From contig CM071570.1 in the NCBI GenBank assembly GCA_036426205.1, forward strand, positions 144,320,015 through 144,384,014: a stretch of DNA of 64,000 nucleotides. Direction: 5' to 3'. The first letter of the stretch is position 1, and each line of letters opens with the position of its first letter. Both the position numbers and the translations under genes were made by a program. The notes below the pieces were generated by a model. It was not told the DNA's origin, made no database searches, and saw only the letters and a program-made list of their open reading frames with translations. Positions 56,743-64,000 of the stretch are shown in pieces. Source of the stretch: Ascaphus truei. Its lineage: Eukaryota > Chordata > Amphibia > Anura > Ascaphidae.

Positions 56743-57392
56743 TGTGCCAGAGTCACTGACTCAGTAGGCTGGAACAGTGAATGGAGAGACGCTGCAGCCA
56801 GAACACAGAGCATTAATCTCCTCAGAAAGAGAAAGCACAGCTGAAGACTGATTAAACAGGGGCTGAACTCATCAGTGAAACAAGTGCTTTAAAAAGCAGG
56901 AAGTTGCTCACACAAGATGAGCTTGTTTTTCCCCAGGAGGGTGGAGAGACTCCTCCCGGCTAGGAAGCCCTAGCTGTTGCTCTGGTCCCCCAGTCCTGCG
57001 AGGAGCTTTGCTGCTGGGACCAGCTGGGAACCCAACCCAATATAAAGATAAAGATTGCTGCGAGCTGGACACAGCCTGCTCCCCGGAACCGGTGTTCCTG
57101 TTTGGTATTGGAGCTGCATTAGAGATAAGACTTTATTATGATACTTATTTGTTATACTTTGTAGTGCACATGTTTTGGGCATAACCAGATTAGCTGGCTG
57201 CCCTGTTAGTAAGGGCTCAAGAAGTGAGTTAGTTTCCCTAACGGGAATAGGCTTTATTTTCTAGAAAGTAGTTTCTTAAAGGAACAGTGCATCCGTACTT
57301 TATTTTGGTTGTGGCTAATAAATCACTACAGTTTAAAGTTGCCCATCATGTCTAGCGTCTTACTGACCCCACCGTGAGGCCGTCTTGCCACA
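56743..57392 (+). mobile_element. Solo LTR of the ncapg-carrier family (650 bp)
   Basis: Starts TGTGCCAGAGTCACTGACTC, ends GGCCGTCTTGCCACA, flanked by AATG on both sides (56739-56742, 57393-57396). It aligns over its whole length with the reverse complement of 37027-37681. AATAAA-like GCTAATAAATC lies near 57315. The orientation is opposite to the carrier. Confidence 0.88.
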
Positions 57393-57759
57393 AATGCAAC
57401 AGTAAGCGTTGATTAGTGCAATGTTGCTAGATTTTGCAAATGCTTTCCGAACTGTTGGCCATATTATCATGTTCAACAAGCTTCAGTGGTCTGGAATTGA
57501 ACCACATGGTCTTAACTGGTTTCACTCTGATTTATCAAGAAGATCCCAATATATGTCTCATCTCATGTTCTAACTCTAACCAATCAAAAACAGAAAATGG
57601 ACTAAATAAGCCCTTATCGCAAGATGTAGAATGAGTCTGCATCAAGAACCCTACTAATGGTTAATGATATAAAAAAATTAAAAATTTTATAACAATACAC
57701 CACACGCATGAAACCAAAATCATAAAATCCTATTTAATATACATATAGAAAATACATAG

Positions 57760-59030
57760 GAACTTTTTGTTCACAGCTGCATTGAAAATCAACCACCCCA
57801 GTGTACATGTGCGTTGCCCCAAAGGTGGACAGCCTGATCAGGCTCCCTAAGAGCTGCTCCCCTCTGCACAGGACAGCGTGCTAAGGGTTAACATTTGCTT
57901 GTACTTTGTGGAACGTCAACCCCACCCACTGGAATGTTAATGAGCCAAGAGTACACAAATGTCTTTTTGTACACAGCTGCATTGAAAATCAACCACCCCA
58001 GTGTACATCTACATTGCCCCAAAGGCGGACAGCCTGATGCGGGTCCCCAAGAGCTGCTCCCCTCTGCACAGGACCAGCATGCTAAGGGTTAACATTTGCT
58101 TGTACTTTGTGGAAGGTCAACCCCACGCACTGGAATGTTAATGAGCCAAGAGGACACAAAGAGCTTTTTTTCACAGCTGCATTGAAAATCAACCACCTGT
58201 AAGGATTCGGGAGAAACGCCGCCTTCGGCACGCTCCCGCCATACCTCCGTTCACACGCTGGGCTTCTTCCAAGGGAACATCATCCGGAGCCGTACAGCAC
58301 GCATCAGGGATGTCACCAGGTACTGCGGGGGAAGGCCCCGCCTCCGGATTGCACTGTGCATCAGCTGCGCACGGCACACGCACATGACGCGTGTTCAAGC
58401 AGGCCAAGCTCCGTGGCAACAGAGCTAATCAGCTCCTGCACATTCACCTGATCCTGCACCTAGCTCAATCACTACTTGCGCTGAGGCCATGCCTCCGCTC
58501 CGCCTACCATAGGATTGGACAGTCCTGCCTATATATGCTCAGCTGTGCCACTGGCACTTTGGCTGTGCATAGATTTATGTTCCGTTGTGCTTACCTGTTC
58601 TTTGCCTCCAGTCTTGCCTTGCCTTGATGAACCTTGCTCTGTGTATTGACCCGGCTTTGCTCTTGGACTCCGCACCTCTTGAATACTGACCCCGGCTACC
58701 TCTGACACTTCGCATCTCTCCAACCCTGACCTCGGCACTCGGACAACGACTACTCTCCATTCTCCAACCCCAACTACGGCTAATAGTACCTTCAACGATC
58801 CGGACCTCTCCTACTCTGACCTTGGCAAGTATAACGACAATTCTTACCTCTAAAACCCCGACCTGGCTATCTCTACCAATCTACATTCCAGACGTGCCCC
58901 CGTGGCTGTGGGTGACATTTATACCATTCCCACCTCAGTCCTGATGTCCCGCCTTGTTTGTGGTGAGCACAGCGTTACACCACCCCAGTGTACATCTGTG
59001 TTGCCCCAAAGGCGGACAGCCTTTGGCGCA
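57760..59030 (+). repeat. 200 bp tandem repeat, three copies, the last split by an LTR
   Basis: CACAGCTGCATTGAAAATCA recurs at 57772, 57972 and 58172, exact 200 bp spacing. Each unit contains GTACATCTACATTGCCCCAA, GGACAGCCTGAT and GGTTAACATTTGCTTGTACT-like blocks. The third unit is interrupted after AACCACC by 58198-58979 and resumes at 58980. Confidence 0.9.
58193..58984 (+). mobile_element. Solo Ty3/gypsy LTR (782 bp) with 5 bp duplication
   Basis: LTR 58198-58979 starts TGTAAGGATTCGGGAG and ends GAGCACAGCGTTACA; CCACC at 58193-58197 and 58980-58984. A TATATATGC promoter-like patch lies near 58531. Repeated CTCTGACCTTGGC/CCCCGACCTGGC-type units fill the second half. It is a close relative of 11460-12294. 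Confidence 0.92.
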
Positions 59031-59089
59031 GCCAAAGGGTATGAGCCGTTTGCTGCCATTCGCTGCTGTTTTGTGATGCTAAAGTAATG

Positions 59090-59315
59090 TTAAAGCTGCT
59101 CTATTTCAATCAGAAAATCACAAGCCCTCTATCCCCTGTACCCAATTTTCCAACTCTACCTGTCCATGAAATGTCTGTGAATTGACTGTTTAAACCTGTT
59201 CTTTTAATGTAACCATGCATTTTTATAACTCTGTGCCCAAGACATACTTGAAAACGAAAGGTAACTCTCAATGTATTACTTCCTGGTAAAACATTTTTTT
59301 ATAAATAAATAAAAA
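59090..59315 (+). mobile_element. Probable LINE 3' tail
   Basis: CATACTTGAAAACGAAAGGT, CTCAATGTATTACTTCCTGG and a TATAAATAAATAAA end resemble a common anuran LINE/SINE 3' end. No coding part is attached. Confidence 0.45.
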
Positions 59316-59567
59316 TGAAATACATTCCTACATTAGACCAATGAGGAACGTTGAATATGTATGGCATTAAAAAAATCCCCTAAAAGGACAATATACAGCT
59401 GGCAGATATGAAAAGCACAGATGTGTCAAATTGTAATGGCAGTAAATAACAGGGAAACAATTTCTTCACAGTCATGTTTCCACAAAGATAGAGGTTCAAA
59501 GTAGAACTCTACTCACAAGTTCATAATGAAATTCTCCTTTAATGTGCAGCCAAGAACAGTGGGAAGG

Positions 59568-59606
59568 CAACGGTTCAGGTCCCATATGGACCTTTCATCA
59601 GTGCTG
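59568..59606 (-). ncRNA. Hammerhead ribozyme core, one core base changed
   Basis: Minus strand: perfect CTGATGA (59601-59595), A, a 6 bp stem II AGGTCC/GGACCT (59593-59588 with 59582-59577) with loop ATATG. GAAC then replaces GAAA (59576-59573), followed by CGTT. The single A-to-C change in the second core strand should weaken cleavage. GG.AGTAAATAACAGGGAA occurs on both sides (59437, 59671), which may be the target duplication of a small PLE insertion. Confidence 0.7.
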
Positions 59607-59734
59607 CATTGTGTTGACTGTACAAGCAGGTTTCTCCTCGCCTGAGGCTGTTTCCCCGTACTTTTGGAATGGTAGTAAATAACAGGGAACATTGCTGTTG
59701 TGAGTAGATTCATATAGGTATGGCAAACTTGTCT

Positions 59735-61198
59735 ATCAGCAAACTAACATCTAAGTTGTGCCTTAACCTCTCATTCTTATACGTCTAAACCACATATCAC
59801 CCCAATGGAAAGGCTGTAAAATATTGCACACATTCATCAATATACAGAATTCTTAAAAAACATATATGTAAATCTATCCAAAATAGGAAAGAGCTCATGA
59901 CAAAAAGACCTGTATGATCAAAGGGGTGAGTGTGGATATCCACAGGAAAAATGTATGTATATCAAAATCCTCTTGCCATAATTATGGAGTGTCCAAAGGG
60001 AAATAAAAGTTTGTAGAAAAGCATATATATATATATACACAAGAAGAAAAGACGTGATGTCTTATTGGGTAAATATCAGCTAGAACAATGGGGTGATATA
60101 AAGAATATTGGCCAGTAACTCAAAATAAATATCTTAGACTCCCCAGAAAAGTATTTGCAAATGTTCCCACAGTGCTCATACATGTAATACAAGTGAATTG
60201 GTAGAAATAGATATAAAGTCTCGAATGGAGGTAGCTACATTACCACACCACCTCTTTCTTCTTTATTAGGCTCATCATGGTTATTTCTCATGTCAATCAC
60301 AGCATAGAGCCTGACACAGCTGCTGCAGTTACCCTGGGTATTAAGGGTTCACCTATATTATTTGCGTAGTGGATGTTGTATGCTTACAGATGCAGCGGCC
60401 GTTATCCGATAATTTCTCGGAGCAGTTTTAGTAAAGTCTTCTGTATTCCATGCGGCATTCACTTGTTAATCTTCCGTGAAAGCTGTCAATTACACCTCTG
60501 TTTACCGTTGTTGATTTCCTTGATTACCTGGATTCTGATTTTGTTTTGTGCAGTTCTGCACATAACTGCCAGATGGCAAAAGTGACCCCTTTGCATAGAC
60601 TATACAGTGGATAGTGGGTAGTCAATGGGAAGGTGTTTAGAAACGAGTTAAAAAGAGTTTTCACTACAGTGATCCATTGTAAATTGACCCTGGCCGCTGA
60701 AGACGTTATTAAATTTAAGCATTTCATAATTAAAATCTCAAAACAGAATGTTGTCAAAATTATTCTACATTGCTATGCCTGCACAATTGCTGAATGGACA
60801 TACACTGATCATCATGTCAAGTCTTTATACTAAACCGGACTGCAGTTATGAATATTTTTTTTTCCTGTAATTAATACTGGAAAAGATAAAAAGGCGACTT
60901 TAGCAGATATATATGGCTACATCATTGACAAATATGATTTCTTCAAATTTTCACTAAATCAACGTGGGTGGAACAATTCGATACGGCAAACTTTAACTAT
61001 GAATGATTGCTTTTATCGCTCAGCCCCTTGTACGGGAAGTACCAGAGGTTATTGGTCAGTGCTCCCAGCTTTTGCCGGTATGTTTGATCATGGCAACTTC
61101 AAAAGGAGACAAGTTGGGTTTAATCCATTTAAGACTCGTACTTTCTGAAGCTGCAATGTTCCACCACCGGCTTACCAATACGATATCAATAATGGACC
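59735..61198. other. AT-rich sequence, nothing recognised
   Basis: Short TATATA tract near 60025. ORFs at 60373-60585 and 61003-61209 lack motifs. Confidence 0.5.
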
Positions 61199-61811
61199 TG
61201 TCACGGTAGACCAGGTCTTACCAACACATTAATACCGGAATTCTGGATTGAGCACAACAAGGAGGGCAAAATAAATTGTAATTTATTCCCTTATAAAAGA
61301 CAAACACACAATTCTTCACAATTACACTTAATAAACACTTAATGGGATGGGGAAACAAAAGAAAATGTCCACATAACGAATGACTTGCAAACAGAGTCTC
61401 TGGACACCCCTGCACACTTAAAAGTGGGTGTGTGATTTGAGCCGTGCAACAATCCTTGGCTAGGGGTGCAACTTGCCACTCCTATATCTCCGCCGAAAGA
61501 AATTATTTCGTAAAGTCCTTACAGGAATCATTCTGGATTCCCCAGCTCAAACGAATTCTGGAGGAGGGGTGCAATTATTTGTTACGGTGTAATTAACCTC
61601 TCACACTCCGGAACCGCTGACGCTGTAACTTGGATGTTTCTTGGTTGATGTTAGGTGAATCTGACTAGGATGGGGCTGCAGGCATTCTTATAGGGTATAC
61701 ACAGCCAATCCTCCCATGGGAACAACTTTTCCCACCTATCCACGACTTGCCAGGAGTTCCTAGAATGGGCAGAAATTGCTTCCCGATCTGCTAAGAGCAT
61801 GCGCAAACCCA
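61199..61811 (-). mobile_element. Gypsy-type LTR fused to the pol fragment
   Basis: TGTCACGGTAGACCAGGT at the left edge, AAATAAATTGTAATTTATTC near 61265, and a GCATGCGCAAACCCACC block near the right edge match 44330-45010. The pol frame runs directly into it near 61812 with no integrase between. Confidence 0.6.
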
Positions 61812-62430
61812 CCTCATCCGGTGGTTGGGCTAGCCTGGCATCTCTTGAGGTAATTAGCTCGCAAGGGTTGTTCTGGCGGGAAAGTCCATCCGCATTGCCA
61901 TGTTCACTGCTTTTCTTGTGCTGGATAGTGAAGTCAAATTCCTGCAAAGTAAGACTCCAGCGCAGTAACTTGGCATTTTCCCCGGACACCCTTTGAAGCC
62001 AACTTAACGGATTGTGGTCCATTATGATAGTGAATGGCCGACCATAGAGTTAGGGCTGAAGCTGCCTCAGAGTCCACACGATCTACAAACACTCCTTTTC
62101 AATGGTGGCATAAGCCACTTCTCTGGGCAGCGACTTGCGGCTCAGTTACACTACTGGATGTTCACTGCCCTTCACCCTCACTTGGCTAAGTACAGCGCCG
62201 ATGCCATTGTCCGAGGCATCGGTCTGTACTAAAAACTTTTTGAGTAGTCTGGTGCAGCTAGGATAGGGGCACTGGGCAGTGCAGTCTTCAGTGCCTGGAA
62301 GGAGACTTCACAGGCAGGAGACCAGACTACCAGCACAGACTGTCGCTTTTGGGTCAAGTCAGTCAGGGGTTTTACGATGGCGCTACTGGGGAACAAACTT
62401 TCTGTGGTAGCCTGCAGTGCCTAGAAAAGA
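61812..62430 (-). pseudogene. Ty3/gypsy pol fragment: RT connection and RNase H
   Basis: Read from 62430 leftwards: KPLTDLTQK-type connection, then the RNase H start VQTDASDNGIGAVLS (first catalytic Asp, about 62230). LRQLQP, an in-frame TAA, YGRPFTIIMDHNPLSWLQRV and LLRWSLTLQEFDFTIQHKKS follow, and it ends NADGLSRQ. RNase H removes the RNA strand during reverse transcription. At least one stop breaks the frame; frameshifts are likely upstream. Integrase, expected next, is deleted: the sequence enters the LTR within about 25 codons of NADGLSRQ. Confidence 0.88.
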
Positions 62431-62648
62431 CATGACCTGCTTCTTGTCTTAGAATGGGCCACTGCACTAGTGTGTGGGAGCAGGGGGTCTCCTGAGCTGA
62501 ACAAAGTTTATTTCAGCCTTGGGGACCCCCTTCTTCCCGAGATACAGGCCCCAGAATTGGGTGCTGGTATCCCTCTGCTATGTTTAGATCCAACGGTCAC
62601 GTGACCCACATGATTTTAACATGGTGGGTAAACCGGCACGAGCCAACA

Positions 62649-62682
62649 CAACGTTTCGAACGTAATGGTCTTTATCAAGTGA
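62649..62682 (-). ncRNA. Hammerhead relic, inverted arm
   Basis: Minus strand TTGATAA (two transitions from CTGATGA), GACC, ATTAC loop, then GTTC, GAAA, CGTTG. The GAAA side is intact and the CTGATGA side decayed. Confidence 0.5.
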
Positions 62683-62710
62683 CATATAGTAGTGGCATCA
62701 TGCCACTATG

Positions 62711-62750
62711 TCACTTGATAAAGACCATTACGGTTGAAAAGTTGTGTTGG
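62711..62750 (+). ncRNA. Hammerhead relic, direct arm
   Basis: TTGATAA (62715-62721), stem II GACC/GGTT around ATTAC, GAAA (62736-62739), then AGTTG in place of CGTTG. It carries the same decayed core strand as its inverted partner, so the decay predates the foldback or the family already carried it. Confidence 0.5.
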
Positions 62751-63841
62751 CTCAATAAATGAGTTTGGATATTCTAAATCCGTTGTGCCCTGTGTTCCTT
62801 TTATCATCTACCCAGGACTGATTACAGGCTTTCGTTCAAGCACTGGAGCATCGGTAATTATATCACTTTTTGTTCATATTTTGAGGTGTGCAGCATTTAT
62901 CTCACTTGTCTGGGTATACCGGCACCCCATAATGGGGCCTGTATCTCAGGAAGTAGGGGGTCCCTGGACCTGAAATCAATGCGGTTCAGCTCCGGAGACC
63001 CCCTGCTACATAACTGTAATGTTAGAATTTTAATAAAAACCCCGCGATCGCCTGTGAGAGGCGCGCAGCTAGAGTGGCTGATTCAGCCTCTTACTGCACG
63101 TCTATTACAGAAAGGCAGACTACGGTAGGACTCACACAGCAGGGACCCCTGCCTTGTTACTCCGGTGGACCATTAGTCTGCAACTGAACATCTCAGGTGG
63201 ATCTCAGGAAAATCCTAAAATTTCGTGATTTATTCGAATAACGGCCGCTACAGCTGCATTATAAAGTTTATTGGGGCAGAGAGGGTGAGTAAAGGTCCAA
63301 GTACCCACTTCACTCAACCCCTCTGACCCCAATAAAGCTGCTGTGTGTCCATAACCCCTTCATTGCCTTAGCGGTTAGCCACTAAATGTAATGAAGTTGC
63401 CTGCAAATGCATTTTTATTACATGGAATTCATGTTGGGGGCCTCCGGTGCTGATATTAATGAATATCAGCTCTGGAGACTCCCGGCATCAATCCGAAGCA
63501 GAAAAAAATGCATTTTTTTTTAAGTCCCCTTTCGCCGCTTCTCGGCAGCTTCTCACCACCTTCACGCCAACTTTTCCTGGTGGGAGGATTTTGAGTGGAA
63601 ATCTCTATTCTAGAGCCGCGATAAGCCTCGATAAGCTAATCAGTGCTACTAGAATTGCACGAGTTTGAAAATGTGCTGATAAGTGGCTTCTCACCGCTCA
63701 TTTGTCAATTTTCTTTTCTCGGAAAAAAAATCTCCAGAAAGGGCTTTTATTGTGACTTATTTGGGCTTACTGAATAGCAGTAGGCCTTTTTGGCGAAAAG
63801 GCCTCGATAAGTTGCTTATCGGCGCTTAGTACATAGGCCCC

Positions 63842-64000
63842 TTAATTAGTTAAAAATACTTTTTGGTGTGTTCATATTTTAATCTTCAAATTACAATTAC
63901 ACAAACTTGAAGTACTGTACTGTATGGGAATGAAAGACAGGTTGCATTGCAATTAGATTTTTAAGACAATAACTCGCTATCACCCACTTGAGTTTCTCGA
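63842..64000. other. AT-rich window end, nothing recognised
   Basis: No motif or repeat end found. Confidence 0.5.

Larger units (their letters stand above)
62640..62911 (+). mobile_element. Short PLE insertion with inverted hammerhead relics
   Basis: GGGTAAACCGGCAC (62626-62639) and GGGTATACCGGCAC (62912-62925) form a 14 bp duplication with one mismatch. The insertion begins with a foldback: left arm 62640-62697, right arm 62700-62753, each containing a hammerhead copy. Downstream is AT-rich PLE-like sequence with AATAAA at 62753-62758. Confidence 0.82.
62459..63841. mobile_element. Harbinger-like palindromic element, split by a PLE piece
   Basis: 62459-62639 and 62912-63005 are the two halves of the palindrome family (GTGGGAGCAGGGGGTCTC ... 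ACGGTCACGTGACC, then TACCGGCACCCCATAATGGG ... GGTTCAGCTCCGGAGACC). 63360-63841 is the Harbinger-like right end finishing GGCGCTTAGTACATAGGCCCC, followed by TTA. The left terminus is missing. Confidence 0.7.

Overview
This window looks like a repeat-dense stretch of a large vertebrate genome, most probably an anuran amphibian. I infer this from the mix of element families: a Tx1/L1-type LINE, L2 and CR1/Rex1-type LINEs, Penelope-like elements (PLEs) with GIY-YIG endonuclease ORFs and hammerhead-ribozyme cores, a Tc1 transposon, hAT and Harbinger-like MITEs, Ty3/gypsy LTRs and a MIR-like SINE. I recognised no intact host gene, host exon, tRNA, rRNA or CRISPR array. Nearly all coding signal is decayed transposable-element protein. 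The one clear host-gene homology is a spliced-looking piece of the condensin subunit gene ncapg carried inside an LTR element.

Layout. 1-2.4 kb: 3' half of a Tx1/L1 LINE. 3.1-4.3 kb: a hammerhead core, then a ~380 bp tandem repeat carrying stem-loops. 8.4-10.1 kb: a complete but dead Tc1 transposon. 10.6-16.5 kb: a nest in which a PLE is split by a solo gypsy LTR and by a Rex1-like LINE, the LINE itself being split by a second, ribozyme-bearing PLE insertion; target-site duplications support each step. 16.8-17.2 kb: the stem-loop repeat family again, inverted. 17.8-31.3 kb: hAT MITEs, an L2 LINE, a SINE, a ribozyme relic and a truncated Harbinger-like element, separated by AT-rich sequence in which I see nothing else.

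31.3-37.7 kb is the most notable part: a minus-strand LTR element with a 655 bp 5' LTR, a tRNA-Leu-type primer-binding site, a polypurine tract and a truncated 3' LTR. It has no reverse transcriptase or integrase. It encodes a zinc-knuckle plus long coiled-coil protein whose C-terminus is a captured NCAPG segment. The ORF is broken by a nonsense codon, a 2 kb GC-rich insertion with inverted ends, and a frameshift at the NCAPG junction.

38-47 kb holds a gypsy integrase fragment, a perfect 145 bp inverted repeat, a second PLE with a hammerhead core, a large palindrome, a 1.23 kb solo LTR, LTR-like tandem repeats and a hAT MITE. 48.1-53.7 kb holds a gypsy 5' LTR with a gag fragment, 1.9 kb of GA/CA microsatellite, a third PLE endonuclease fragment and a 3' LTR with its polypurine tract. 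54-64 kb holds a complete Harbinger-like non-autonomous element, a solo copy of the ncapg-carrier LTR, a 200 bp tandem array split by a solo gypsy LTR, another hammerhead core, a gypsy RNase H fragment fused to its LTR, and a palindromic element split by an inverted-repeat PLE fragment.

No genes here form a pathway. The recurring themes are nested retroelements, PLE insertions associated with foldback structure, hammerhead cores in several states of decay, and one LTR carrier that picked up host coding sequence. Boundaries given without a duplication or inverted end are approximate.
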